64,000 nt of DNA, from the NCBI RefSeq assembly GCF_029910095.1, contig NZ_CP094526.1, positions 7,936,001 through 8,000,000 of the forward strand, written 5' to 3'. This document shows positions 20,318-28,795 of the stretch, piece after piece. Made by a program: the position numbers and the translations under genes. The stretch is from Bradyrhizobium sp. ISRA464 (lineage in GTDB: Bacteria > Pseudomonadota > Alphaproteobacteria > Rhizobiales > Xanthobacteraceae). Under the pieces are notes generated by a model. That model did no database searches. It was not told where the DNA came from and saw only the letters and a list, made by a program, of their open reading frames with translations. The first letter of the stretch is position 1. Every line of letters begins with the position of its first letter.

Positions 20318-21031
20318 TCAGCCGCGCTCGTCGATCTGGCGCGACAGGATGGCGGAGAACTCGTCGGCGAACCCCTCCAGGCGCTGGGCCTGCCGGTTCA
20401 CCTCGGAGGTGAACTTATTGTAGAAAATAGTCGCCGGAATTGCGGCGATTAGACCAATTGCTGTAGCAAACAGCGCTTCCGCGATGCCCGGCGCCACCAC
20501 GGCCAAAGAGGTATTTTTCGACGCTGCGATCGACTGGAAGCTCGACATGATGCCCCAGACGGTGCCGAACAGGCCGACAAACGGGCCCGCCGAGCCGACG
20601 GTGGCCAGCACCAATAGCCGCCGCTCCAGCCGCTCCACTTCCCGGGCGATCGAGACGTTCATGACCTTGTCGATCCGCGCCTGGAGGCCGGCAAAGGAGC
20701 GCGACTGGCTCTCGAAGGAGCGCTTCCACTCCCGCATCGCGGCCACGAAACAGGCGGCCATCGACTGGGTCGGCTTGGCCGACAGCGCCCGGTAAAGCTC
20801 CTCGATCGACTGGCCGGACCAGAAAGCCTGCTCGAACCGGTCCATCGAGCGCTTGGTGCGGGCATAAAGCAGGACCTTGTCGATCGCGATGGCCCAGACC
20901 CAGACCGAACAGGACAGAAGTCCCAGCATCACGCATTTGACGACCCAATGGGCCTGCCAAAACAGCGCGATCAGCGACACATCGCTCGATGCCAGGGGCA
21001 GAGCTGATTGAGCCACGTCGGCGGGATTCAT
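20318..21031 (-). CDS. tolQ: Tol-Pal proton channel subunit TolQ (MotA/TolQ/ExbB family)
   Basis: A 237-residue inner-membrane protein with three membrane helices (about 20-45, 135-160, 170-200). The start at 21031 (MNPADVAQSALPLAS) fits the family; the open frame extends 23 codons upstream without similarity. TolQ signature: LATVGSAGPFVGLFGTVWGIMSSFQSIAASKN then LAVVAPGIAEALFATAIGLIAAIPATIFYN, which hold the conserved Thr of the proton path. It is the first gene of tolQRAB. The acyl-CoA thioesterase gene ybgC, normally upstream of tolQ, is not here; instead there is repeat DNA and an IS1182 element. Confidence 0.96.
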   Translation of the reverse strand: MNPADVAQSALPLASSDVSLIALFWQAHWVVKCVMLGLLSCSVWVWAIAIDKVLLYARTKRSMDRFEQAFWSGQSIEELYRALSAKPTQSMAACFVAAMREWKRSFESQSRSFAGLQARIDKVMNVSIAREVERLERRLLVLATVGSAGPFVGLFGTVWGIMSSFQSIAASKNTSLAVVAPGIAEALFATAIGLIAAIPATIFYNKFTSEVNRQAQRLEGFADEFSAILSRQIDERG

Positions 21032-21533
21032 CGGCAATATCCTCTCAACGCAAGTGTCCCCAATAGGCGGTCCGCAAATCGGCACCGGTTTCACGGCCAC
21101 GCGGCGGGCGCGGCAAAACTGCGCGAGAGCCTTTTACATCTGTCGCATGGGGGGGCCCGTCCAAAGCCGGGCCCTGCTTCCTCTGCCAACATGTCAAAAC
21201 GAGGGCTTTTCGCACGGCATTCCGACCCTAACCAAACGCTAATCATGGTTAAGGCGAGGTTACCAAAGGGAGATTCGAAGGCGGGAAATGGCGCCGGATG
21301 AGCCGGTTGCCGGGTTCCCGGGGGTGGCCGGTGCGGGTCGCGCTGGATACAGCCCCCGCTGCCGCCGGTCCCCACAGGGTCGTCCCGGCGCACGCCGGAA
21401 CCCACACTCCGCGGCGGGATTGCAGGCGGGCCTCTCCGTTCGTCGTCCTGAACCACCGCAGTTGCTGGTGAACACGATTCCGGCCCCAGGGTCGCGCAAT
21501 AATCAATATTTGGGGTGATGGGTCCTGGCTTTC
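21032..21533. other. Repeat-derived intergenic DNA between tolQ and the first IS
   Basis: About 500 bases without a gene. 21100-21270 contains the presumed tolQ promoter region; a minus-strand TTGACA is at 21197-21192, but no -10 box is convincing. From about 21300 to 21521 the DNA resembles interspersed repeat sequence known to me from Bradyrhizobium intergenic regions, which continues on the far side of the IS from 23087. The left arm of a palindrome (GTCCTGGC, 21522-21529) and the duplicated TTTC (21530-21533) lie directly against the IS end. Confidence 0.55.
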
Positions 21534-23082
21534 CAGGCCGTGCAAAAATGTCGGCGCGGTGCCTGGAGCTGAGAACGAGGAGGGCACCCTCAAGCTGGAC
21601 AAGGCCGGAGCGCCTTGAGCAGAGCGGGTACGCTCTTGATGGCAATCAGTCTCTTGAGGTTGTAGGCGATGATGCTGAGCGCCAGTTCGGCTTTGGCTTT
21701 GCGCAATCCGCGGACGAGGAAGCGCGGGGTTCCCATCAACCATTTGATGGTCGCGAACGGATGCTCGGCGACTTCGCGGCGGAGCCTCATCCAGCTTGGA
21801 TCGGCGATCGCCCGCTGATGCATGGCCTCGCGGTCATCGTCATGGAAGCCGCGCACGATGATCCGCTGCGCCGCCTCGGTGCATTGCGATTTCAGCGGAC
21901 AGGCCGGGCAGGCTTGCGTCCGATATTCCTTCTTCTGTTTGGTGTGGGAGGTCTTGAAGAGTTGGAGGACCTCACCGGCAGGGCAACCCCAGCTGTCGCT
22001 CTCTCGGGCGTAGCTGAACTGATCGCGGCTGAAGTATTGCTTGCCCTTCGGATTGACCCGCTCGCCATGCGGTACGATCGCGGTGATCCCGTCCTGCTCA
22101 CATTGCTTGCCGTGCGCGCCGTTGGCATAGCCGGTATCGGCAACGACGCTCACCTGATCGGCGCCGACGGCCGCCTTGCCCTGCCGGGCCATCGGGTGGA
22201 GTTGCTGCAGATCGTTGCCCTCGTTGGTCAGATCGAACGCAACGATCATGTCATGCTGGGCATCGACCGCGATCTGTGCATTGTAGGCAACCTGATGGCC
22301 GCGCGGCGTGCGCATGAGCTTGGCCTCAGGCTCACCCAGCACCTTCTGCTTGAGCCCTTCCTGAACCAGCTGTTCGGCCTGCTGCTGCAATTCAGCCCGC
22401 TGAGCCCTCAACGCGGCAAGGGCTGCAGCCACGTCGGTCTTGGTCGGCTCAAGCGGCGTCTCCTCGGCGTCGGCCTCATCCATCGCCGTCAGGTAGTCGG
22501 CGATCTTGCGCTCGATCGCCGCATCCCGCTCCGCAAGCTTCGCCTTGGTGATCACCTGCTTGCGGCTCGCCGCCGCAGCAATCTTGCTCCCGTCGATCGC
22601 CAGGACTTCGCCTCCAAACACCGATTGCTCGCGGCAGAACTTTATAAAGGCCCGGCAGACCCCGGCAATCGCCTCAGGATAGTCCTTGCGGAAGTCCGCA
22701 ATGGTCTTGAACACCGGCCTCACCCGGTTGATCAGCCAGAACACTTCGACATTGCGCCGAGCCTCACGCTCAAGCCGCCGGCTCGAACGCATCTGGTTCA
22801 GATACCCGTAGACATAAAGCTTCAACAGATCGCGCGGATCGTAAGGCGGCCGCCCCGTCGCCTCCGCCTCAACGTTCGAGAAACCCAGCCCGGCAAGGTC
22901 CAGGCTGTCCACAAAACCGTCAATGACGCGCACCGCGCTGTCTGCCGCGATCACCTCGTCCAACGTCTCGGGATACAACGTCGCCTGATAGCGCGATTGG
23001 CCAACGATGTGTGCCATCCTGCCCCCGAATCCGTCTCTGCCTCCCAAATCCAACATCAGACCGTGGTTTTTGCACGGCCTGT
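21534..23082 (-). mobile_element. IS1182-family insertion sequence 1 (1549 bp)
   Basis: The ends are defined by perfect 15-bp terminal inverted repeats CAGGCCGTGCAAAAA (21534-21548) and its complement (23068-23082). Directly outside are identical TTTC tetranucleotides (21530-21533 and 23083-23086), the target duplication. Outside those are GTCCTGGC (21522-21529) and GCCAGGAC (23087-23094), so the element lies in the 4-base loop of a perfect 8-bp-stem palindrome. It carries one transposase gene on the minus strand and appears intact and potentially mobile. Confidence 0.9.
21590..23017 (-). CDS. IS1182-family DDE transposase (IS 1)
   Basis: A 475-residue transposase starting MAHIVGQSRYQATLYPETLDE. 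The N-terminal DUF772 region (PPYDPRDLLKLYVYGYLNQMRSSR followed by RLEREARRNVEVFWL) precedes the DDE core: first Asp in VLAIDGSKI, second in VVADTGYANG, Glu in VAEHPFATIKW. The zinc-finger-like cysteine cluster CPAGEV, CPACPLKSQC is present. All domains are intact with no frameshift. A further ATG 13 codons upstream is possible but starts within the IS end region. Protein identity with the second transposase nearby is low to moderate, so they are different elements. Confidence 0.93.
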   Translation of the reverse strand: MAHIVGQSRYQATLYPETLDEVIAADSAVRVIDGFVDSLDLAGLGFSNVEAEATGRPPYDPRDLLKLYVYGYLNQMRSSRRLEREARRNVEVFWLINRVRPVFKTIADFRKDYPEAIAGVCRAFIKFCREQSVFGGEVLAIDGSKIAAAASRKQVITKAKLAERDAAIERKIADYLTAMDEADAEETPLEPTKTDVAAALAALRAQRAELQQQAEQLVQEGLKQKVLGEPEAKLMRTPRGHQVAYNAQIAVDAQHDMIVAFDLTNEGNDLQQLHPMARQGKAAVGADQVSVVADTGYANGAHGKQCEQDGITAIVPHGERVNPKGKQYFSRDQFSYARESDSWGCPAGEVLQLFKTSHTKQKKEYRTQACPACPLKSQCTEAAQRIIVRGFHDDDREAMHQRAIADPSWMRLRREVAEHPFATIKWLMGTPRFLVRGLRKAKAELALSIIAYNLKRLIAIKSVPALLKALRPCPA

Positions 23083-23600
23083 TTCGCCAGGACGACGCCG
23101 AGTGTGTTGCGCGTTTTGTGGCTCACACATCCGCATTCTCGCGACGGGAATCGTCCGAGCTTTGCACTTCGATTCACCCTCTCTTGAACAGAGGGCGCAG
23201 GGAAAGCCGGGTGCCGATCGCACCCATGGGCCCGGTGCAACAAAAAAAGCACCGGGGTAGGACCACAGGTGTAACCGGAGCAATCCCGGCTTTCCCTGCG
23301 CGATGGGCTACGGCTTATACGCGCTCTCCCCGGCGAGACTGGGCTTTGTTGTCACCGTCATCAGCGAGAGACCTTGCCTCCTGCTGAGGAGACACCTGCC
23401 ACTAGGGCGTCAGGCCTGCACGACTTCACCGTCCGCCTCATACGCACTCGTCAGTTGCGCAATCGGCGTCCACCGCATCTCACACCGCGTTCGTGACGAT
23501 CGCGATCCGCCCCTCATCGGGTGAGACGGGTGGATCATAGACTGAGTTGCCCTTCCGAAAAACAGAAATATTTTTGCGTGAGGGTCTTGCGCCGTCGAGG
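23083..23600. repeat. Bradyrhizobium-type interspersed repeat between the two IS elements
   Basis: About 500 bases without a credible gene. The stretch 23095-23540 (including the near-palindromic AGGGAAAGCCGGG ... CCCGGCTTTCCCT, about 23196-23300) resembles a long intergenic repeat I associate with Bradyrhizobium genomes; this is recollection rather than a search. The AT-rich patch with AATATTTTT near 23570 belongs to the same repeat type. ACTGAGTTGCCC at 23541-23552 recurs inverted at 25283-25294 beyond the second IS. Confidence 0.55.
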
Positions 23601-25275
23601 CTGGGCAAGAACTCGGCATTTTTTGGAGTTGATGTACGATTCGGCGCATGGCGAATCGGACGTTCAAGGCCGGCGACAGCCGGGAGCAACCCAGTCTTCT
23701 TCCTCCCCGGATTGAGGACTATGTCGGACAGCAGAATCCGGTGCGGGCGATCGACAGTTTCGTTGGCGCGCTCGACCTTTCAAAGCTCGGCTTCCGCCAT
23801 GCGGATCGTGCCGCGGACGAAGTGGGGCAGCCGCCCTACGATCCGGCCGATCTGCTGAAGCTCTACCTTTACGGCTACATCAACCAGATCAGGTCGTCGC
23901 GGCGGTTGGAGCGGGAGGCCTGCCGCAATCTGGAGCTGATCTGGCTGTTGAAGAACATGAAGCCGGGCTATCGGACGATCGCCAACTTCCGCAAGGAGAA
24001 CTGGGCGGCGCTCAAGGCCGCGAACCGCAGTTTCGTGCTGCTCCTGCGCGACCTCGGCCTGATCGGTGGGACCTTCGTTGCGATCGACGGGGCGCTATTC
24101 CATGGTAACGCCAGCAAGGGCAGCATCTTCACGCAAGGGAAGCTGGCCAAACAGATCGCCGCGTTGGACAAGGAGATCGAGGCTTATGGCAAGGCCCTTG
24201 AAGCCAACGATGCCGAGGAAGCCAAGCGATGTGCCGGTCCGGGAGATGGCAGCAAGGGCAGCGGCGATGTCGGCGAGAAGGTGAAGGAGCTGATGGCCCG
24301 GCGCGAGCGCGCGCAAGCCGACCTCAAGAACCTGGAGACAAGCGACAAGGGGCAACTCTCGAAGACCGATCCCGACGCAAGGCTTCTGAGCAAGGGCGAC
24401 CAGACCATTGCGGGTTACAACGTGCAGAGCGTCGTTGACGACAAGCACACGCTCATCGTTGCCAGCGAGGTCGTCAACCGCAACGACGCGGGCCATCTTC
24501 ATGAGATGGCAAAGGCGGCAAAAGAGGCCCTCGACGTCGAGACTCTGCAGGTGGCGGCCGATGCCGGCTATTCCACCAGCGAGGACCTGAAGGCCTGCGA
24601 GGATGACGGCATTGTTGCCTATGTGCCGCTGCACGAGGGCAATGGCAAGCTCAAGGAAGGCCGCCTCAGCCGCAAGGACTTCAGTTACGATGCGAACGCC
24701 GATGCCTACCGTTGCCCGGCCGGCGAGCTGCTGCGCCCGACGGAAGGGCGCTGGACGAACACGAGCGGCCGCATCGAGATCCGCTACCTGGCGCGCAAGG
24801 CGGCCTGCGCAGCATGTCCCCTGAGCGCGCGGTGTCTTGCCCCGAAGGCGCCTTACCGGAGCATCGCGCGCTGGGAACACGAGGACGTTCTCGAACGTCA
24901 CCGCATGAGGATGCAAAGCGCCGAGGCTGCCACATTGATGCGCCGCCGTTCCGCCATCGTCGAGCACCCTTTCGGAACACTCAAATGCCGCGCCGGCTAT
25001 CAGCACTTTCTCGTGCGCGGCTTCGACAAGGTCCGCGGCGAATGGAGCCTGATGGCGCTTTGCTACAACTTCACCCGCGTGCTCAGCATTCTCGGCTTCG
25101 ACCGCTTCGTCGCGTACCTTGCAGAAAAGACGCGCATTGCCGGCGCAAACCTCCTTGCGGCCACTCTGCGCGCCATTCGGCTTGCTTTGCGGCCCTTCCG
25201 CGCCAAAATCTCGCTGTCGCTCGTCGTCAGTGCTTTCCGAGCCGCCCCAGCCCCTTAGTTGCCATTCTTGCCCAG
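23601..25275 (+). mobile_element. IS1182-family insertion sequence 2 (about 1.7 kb, ends uncertain)
   Basis: The proposed ends are the inverted 11-mers CTGGGCAAGAA (23601-23611) and TTCTTGCCCAG (25265-25275). Outside them the flanks again look palindromic (TTGC...CGAG on the left at 23587-23599, CTCG...GCAA on the right at 25277-25288). A second, outer matched pair, ACTGAGTTGCCC at 23541-23552 and its complement at 25283-25294, could instead be the true end or a property of the repeat hit by the IS. No target duplication is visible, so the boundaries are tentative. Confidence 0.6.
23648..25258 (+). CDS. IS1182-family DDE transposase (IS 2)
   Basis: A 536-residue transposase, MANRTFKAGDSREQPSLLPP. 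It has the DUF772-type N-terminus (PPYDPADLLKLYLYGYINQIRSSR, RLEREACRNLELIWL), then the DDE core: Asp in FVAIDGALFHGNASK, Asp in VAADAGYSTSED, Glu in AIVEHPFGTLKC. A charged insertion (about 195-245: DEEIEAYGK-like helix, KELMARRERAQADLKNL) separates the first two acidic residues and makes it longer than the neighbouring transposase. Cysteine motif CPAGEL ... CAACPLSARC is present. No frameshift; probably functional. It is read toward sodB and ends 246 bases from that gene's 3' end. Confidence 0.92.
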   Translation: MANRTFKAGDSREQPSLLPPRIEDYVGQQNPVRAIDSFVGALDLSKLGFRHADRAADEVGQPPYDPADLLKLYLYGYINQIRSSRRLEREACRNLELIWLLKNMKPGYRTIANFRKENWAALKAANRSFVLLLRDLGLIGGTFVAIDGALFHGNASKGSIFTQGKLAKQIAALDKEIEAYGKALEANDAEEAKRCAGPGDGSKGSGDVGEKVKELMARRERAQADLKNLETSDKGQLSKTDPDARLLSKGDQTIAGYNVQSVVDDKHTLIVASEVVNRNDAGHLHEMAKAAKEALDVETLQVAADAGYSTSEDLKACEDDGIVAYVPLHEGNGKLKEGRLSRKDFSYDANADAYRCPAGELLRPTEGRWTNTSGRIEIRYLARKAACAACPLSARCLAPKAPYRSIARWEHEDVLERHRMRMQSAEAATLMRRRSAIVEHPFGTLKCRAGYQHFLVRGFDKVRGEWSLMALCYNFTRVLSILGFDRFVAYLAEKTRIAGANLLAATLRAIRLALRPFRAKISLSLVVSAFRAAPAP

Positions 25276-25503
25276 TCTCGTCGGGCAACTCAGTGATTGC
25301 GCCTTAGGGCGGCACCGTCAGGCGGGAGCGTCGGCGCGAATGAAATCAGCGGCAGGGCGGCCTCACAGGCTCTCCACTGAAAGACTGCTCGTGTTGAGAG
25401 ATGACCCTTCCCCGGTTCGCACTCCGCTTCGCTGCATGCGAATCGACCCTCCCCTTTCGGGGGAGGGTCGAGAAAGCCGTAGAGGAATGACGACCAAGCG
25501 CGA
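25276..25503. other. Gap between IS 2 and sodB
   Basis: Contains the right flank of the IS and, at 25444-25470, a perfect 11-bp stem (CGACCCTCCCC, loop TTTCG, then its complement). No run of T follows on either strand, so it is more likely one of the dispersed palindromes than a terminator, though it could protect the sodB transcript 3' end. No coding potential. Confidence 0.6.
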
Positions 25504-26103
25504 TCAGCCGGCCTTGCCGAACAGCTCGTCGACGTAATCCCAGTTGATGAGGTTGTCGACGAAGGCCTTCAGATAGTCCGGACGGCGGTTGCGGTAGTCG
25601 ATGTAGTAGGAGTGCTCCCAGACGTCGACGCCCAGGATCGGGATCGCGCCGTGGACCAGCGGGTTTTCACCGTTCGGCGTCTTGGCAACTTCGAGCTTTC
25701 CGCCCTTGACCTGCAACCAGGCCCAGCCCGAGCCGAACTGGCCGGCGCCGGCGGCGGCGAAGTCGGCCTTGAACTTCTCGAAGCCGCCGAGGTCCTCGTT
25801 GATCTTCTTCTCCAGCCGGCCGGGCAGCTTGCTGCCACCGCCATTCGGCTTCATCCACTTCCAAAAGTGGATGTGGTTGTAGTGCTGACCGGCATTGTTG
25901 AAGACGGCGGCGTTCTTGCCGAACGAACTCTTCACGATCTCCTCGAGGGACTTGCCTTCAAATTCGGTCCCCTTGATCGCGTTGTTGCCGTTCGTGACGT
26001 AGGCCTGATGATGCTTGTCGTGGTGAAACTCCAACGTTTCCTTGGACATATAGGGCGCGAGGGCGTCGTGGGCGTAGGGCAGATCGGGTAGCGTGAAGGT
26101 CAT
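25504..26103 (-). CDS. sodB: Superoxide dismutase, Fe/Mn family (Fe-type)
   Basis: A 199-residue cytoplasmic enzyme converting superoxide to oxygen and hydrogen peroxide. The four metal ligands are in place: His in LEFHHDKHHQAYV, His in FNNAGQHYNHIHFWKWM, and Asp and His in GVDVWEHSYYIDY. The pattern GAGQFGSGWAWL and the Ala/Gln arrangement around AAAGAGQF favour the iron form, but Fe against Mn use is not certain from sequence. Length and N-terminus (MTFTLPDLPYAHDALAP) are standard. It is monocistronic; an acetyltransferase gene is divergent 126 bases away. Confidence 0.96.
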   Translation of the reverse strand: MTFTLPDLPYAHDALAPYMSKETLEFHHDKHHQAYVTNGNNAIKGTEFEGKSLEEIVKSSFGKNAAVFNNAGQHYNHIHFWKWMKPNGGGSKLPGRLEKKINEDLGGFEKFKADFAAAGAGQFGSGWAWLQVKGGKLEVAKTPNGENPLVHGAIPILGVDVWEHSYYIDYRNRRPDYLKAFVDNLINWDYVDELFGKAG

Positions 26104-26229
26104 GGGGTAATGTCCAACAGTGGTGGGAGACTACACTTAACGGGTCCCCCTTATAGAAGGTTCCAACGCGGAGAAACACCGCATTTTCGGATCGTGTATG
26201 ACAGATCGGCAGAGCCGGGGACCGGAGAT

Positions 26230-26760
26230 ATGAGCATCGAGATCGACGTTCTCAACGGGGATGCGTCATGGCAGCGCGCCGAGCCGCTGCACCGGGCGGT
26301 GTGGGGCCGCCATGTCGTGGAAGCGCAACCATGGGCGCATATCGAATGGGCTCACGCGGATTTGCGCGTGCTGATCGACGCGCCCGATGACGGCGGGCTT
26401 GCCTGCCATGTCGGTATCTACTTCCGGACCATCACCTGGAATCGCCACAAGGTGCATGTCGGCGGCATCGGCGGGGTCGCGACCCGCCAGGACTGCCGGC
26501 GACGCGGCTATGCGAGCCTCGCCATCGACGCCGCCGTGCACACCATGCGCGCCAACGACGCGGTAAAATTCGCGATCCTGTTCTGCGAGCCGCATAACTT
26601 CGCCTTCTACGAGGCGCGCGGCTGGCACCCCTTCACCGGCGAAGTGTATTGCGAGCAGCCCTCCGGGCAAATCCGCTTCGAGGCGATGGCGCCGTTCGTC
26701 TACGACATCGTCCGCGCCCCGCGCGAAGGCAAGATCGACCTATGCGGTCTGCCCTGGTGA
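26230..26760 (+). CDS. GNAT-family N-acetyltransferase
   Basis: A 176-residue protein beginning MSIEIDVLNGDASWQRAEPL at the ATG following GGAGAT. The acetyl-CoA-binding motif A of GNAT is seen in VGGIGGVATRQDCRRRGYASLAIDAAV (about residues 78-105; R/Q-x-x-G-x-G/A pattern RRRGYA), and motif B follows with FAILFCEPHNFAFYEARGWH. The substrate is unknown; the aminoglycoside 2'-N-acetyltransferase (AAC(2')) branch has a similar arrangement (LHRAVWGRHVVEAQPWAHIEWAHADLRVLI) and is the nearest guess. It is divergent from sodB and followed by 213 bases before the DUF2147 gene. Confidence 0.85.
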   Translation: MSIEIDVLNGDASWQRAEPLHRAVWGRHVVEAQPWAHIEWAHADLRVLIDAPDDGGLACHVGIYFRTITWNRHKVHVGGIGGVATRQDCRRRGYASLAIDAAVHTMRANDAVKFAILFCEPHNFAFYEARGWHPFTGEVYCEQPSGQIRFEAMAPFVYDIVRAPREGKIDLCGLPW

Positions 26761-26973
26761 TCCCTGCGTCGGCGGCGGTGGCGCGCATCGGGCTGCCTCC
26801 GGCGCGCCGGCGTGGACGCTGTTCGCGCTGGTCGGCGGTGCCGTGGTGGTGTTCGGCCTCGCCGCGATCGTAACGATCAAGCTAACCTGTTGGGGTGATT
26901 GATCGCGCGAATATGACATTGCAGAAATCTTTCGACTTGCTATGCAGGCCGGCCGCTTGGGGAATGAAAAATC

Positions 26974-27417
26974 ATGGCCTGCAGACTTGGACTTGTGACC
27001 GCAATCCTTGCGGTGGGTATCGCCGTTCCTGCCGCGCACGCACAGAACGTCGCTGAGCCGACCGGCGTCTGGCAGACCCAGGCCGGCGATGCGCGAGTCA
27101 AGATCAGCAAGTGCGGCGGCGGAATCTGCGGCGTGGTGGTGAGCCTGCGCGAGCCGATCGATCCAATGACCGGCAAGCCGCAGGTCGACAACAAGAACCC
27201 GAACCCGTCGCTGGCCAGCCGGCCGATCATCGGGCTGCCGCTGTTCTCCGGCATGCACCCCGTCGCGTCAGGCAAATGGTCGGGGCAGATCTACAATGCC
27301 GACGACGGCGGCACCTACGCCAGCAGCATCACGGTGACCGGCGAGAACACGCTGCGCGTCGAAGGCTGCGTCGGCGCGCTCTGCGGCGGCGAGACCTGGA
27401 CCAAGGTGGGACGGTAG
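26974..27417 (+). CDS. DUF2147 secreted protein
   Basis: A 147-residue protein with a signal peptide (MACRLGLVTAILAVGIAVPAAHAQ, cleavage after AHA) and a single DUF2147 domain: GVWQTQAGDARVKISKCGGGICGVVVSL, NPSLASRPIIGLPLFSGM, KWSGQIYNADDGGTYASSI and LRVEGCVGALCGGETWTKV. Four cysteines in CGGGICG and CVGALCG probably form disulfides. The fold is a lipocalin-like beta-barrel and function is unknown, with envelope stress or ligand binding suggested for relatives. Standalone gene. Confidence 0.9.
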   Translation: MACRLGLVTAILAVGIAVPAAHAQNVAEPTGVWQTQAGDARVKISKCGGGICGVVVSLREPIDPMTGKPQVDNKNPNPSLASRPIIGLPLFSGMHPVASGKWSGQIYNADDGGTYASSITVTGENTLRVEGCVGALCGGETWTKVGR

Positions 27418-27474
27418 GCCGCGCCACCGATCTCCAGAGCGAGATTGGATCGAACAGCAACCGCGGAGGGACTG

Positions 27475-27618
27475 CGCCCCCTCTCCCGCTTGCGGGGGAG
27501 GGCTGGGGTGGGCTCTCTCCACGAGTCATATTTTGGAGAGAACCCCCAGCCGTCGCGCTTCGCGCGCCGACCTAAGAGCGAGTTCCGCTCGTCTCGGCCC
27601 CGCAAGCGGGAGAGGTGT
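27475..27618. repeat. Interspersed palindromic element (CTCTCCCGC family, copy 1)
   Basis: Inverted arms CCCTCTCCCGCTTGCGGG near 27478 and CCCCGCAAGCGGGAGAGG near 27599 enclose two inner palindromes (GGCTGGGG ... CCCCCAGCC). Related copies are at about 53975, 55648 and 60520. No gene inside. Confidence 0.75.
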
Positions 27619-27643
27619 AGCGAGTTTGCGGCCCGATCAAATC

Positions 27644-28795
27644 CTACACCGCACGCGCCTTCAGCGCGGTCGCGGCGATGGCGTAGCCGCCGCGGGCGCC
27701 GTCGATGAAATGGACGTGATCGCTGCGCATCACCGACGGTGTGAAGCAGGTCATCATCGCGGCATCCTGGCGGTGCAGACCGTAGCGCACGACGCCTTGA
27801 GCGGCCGCGTCGGCAAGGCGCTGCTCGAGCTCGGTCGCAAGGTCCGGCGTGCAATCAAGAATCATGCGCAGACCATCGTCATATTTGCGGAAGTCTGAAT
27901 TCTCGACCACCTGCTGCAGATAGAGCTTCGGCACGAACTTGCCGACCTTGATGCCGAGGCGGAACACGACATAGGCCCAGAACGCAAAACCCAGCACGAG
28001 GGCGCGCTTCATCGCGAGCGGGCCGCCGCGCCGCCTGGCGCGCGCTTCGTACTCCATCCCTTGCGGCGGGAAGCGCAGCGGCGGACCGCCTGCCGGCACC
28101 GGCCGTCCCGCCTCGGGGCTCTTCTCGACCCGCACGACGATGTCCTCGATCACCTTGCGGAAGGCGGCGGGATCGGCGCCCCTTGCGGGCACCACCAGCA
28201 CCGACAGGATGACGCCGCGGGCCGAGGCCATTTCCTCGAAGCGGCAGGACAGGCCGGACAAATCGGGCTGGGTGCCCGGCGGCGCCGGGTCGACGGCGAA
28301 CTCGCCGCGCTTCATCGCGGCGTCGGCGAAGGCCAGCCCGCCGCCGGAGAACATCGCATAGGACAGATTGGCCGACGGCCCGAAGCGCGCGACGCGGACA
28401 TCGGCGGCCGCCGCGCGGATCGCCGCGACCGGCACCAACGCGACGCGCATCACGAGATCGAGGTCGTCGCGGACCCAGCGCGCGGTCGCCGCCAGCGCCT
28501 CGCGCGCCTTGTCGAGATCGGCCGGCGCGACCGCGAAGCTCGCGCCATCGCCGCCGAACACGAAGGGGAATTCACGGCCCTCCAGCGCATTGGTGACCGA
28601 GGCGATCACGGAGGCGCCGGCCATGTTGACCGCCTTGTAGCGCTGCGCCGCGATCGCCTTGGTGGATTCCACGATATCGGCGACCCCGACGGTCCAGTCG
28701 TCGGGCAAAGGCGCATACAGCGCGGGGTCCATCAGGCGCGTGAAGCCGCGAAACACCGGGATGCTGCCGTAGAAAATCTCGCTGCTGGTTTTCAT
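27644..28795 (-). CDS. DUF3095 family protein (cyclase-like)
   Basis: A 383-residue protein, MKTSSEIFYGSIPVFRGF, of the DUF3095 family. The N-terminal half resembles a degenerate class III nucleotide cyclase: WTVGVADIVESTKAIAAQRYKAVN, FPFVFGGDGASFAVAP. The first metal Asp (VADIVEST) and the GGDG motif are present, so nucleotide binding is plausible, but cyclase activity has not been shown for the family. Around residue 265-290 a hydrophobic stretch (ALVLGFAFWAYVVFRLG) could be a membrane helix. The C-terminus (DNGLRMILDCT-like region, GVVRYGLHRQDAAMMTCFTPS) is typical. Isolated gene between repeats. Confidence 0.85.
   Translation of the reverse strand: MKTSSEIFYGSIPVFRGFTRLMDPALYAPLPDDWTVGVADIVESTKAIAAQRYKAVNMAGASVIASVTNALEGREFPFVFGGDGASFAVAPADLDKAREALAATARWVRDDLDLVMRVALVPVAAIRAAAADVRVARFGPSANLSYAMFSGGGLAFADAAMKRGEFAVDPAPPGTQPDLSGLSCRFEEMASARGVILSVLVVPARGADPAAFRKVIEDIVVRVEKSPEAGRPVPAGGPPLRFPPQGMEYEARARRRGGPLAMKRALVLGFAFWAYVVFRLGIKVGKFVPKLYLQQVVENSDFRKYDDGLRMILDCTPDLATELEQRLADAAAQGVVRYGLHRQDAAMMTCFTPSVMRSDHVHFIDGARGGYAIAATALKARAV

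Noticed and set aside
25444..25470. Strong hairpin considered as the sodB terminator
   Set aside because: No T-run on either strand; recorded as a repeat-like palindrome within the intergenic note.
26761..26973. Short frame with a membrane-like stretch (WTLFALVGGAVVVFGLAAIV) between the GNAT and DUF2147 genes
   Set aside because: A hydrophobic helix and a stop are visible, but there is no start codon in frame and no ribosome binding site, so I cannot support a gene.
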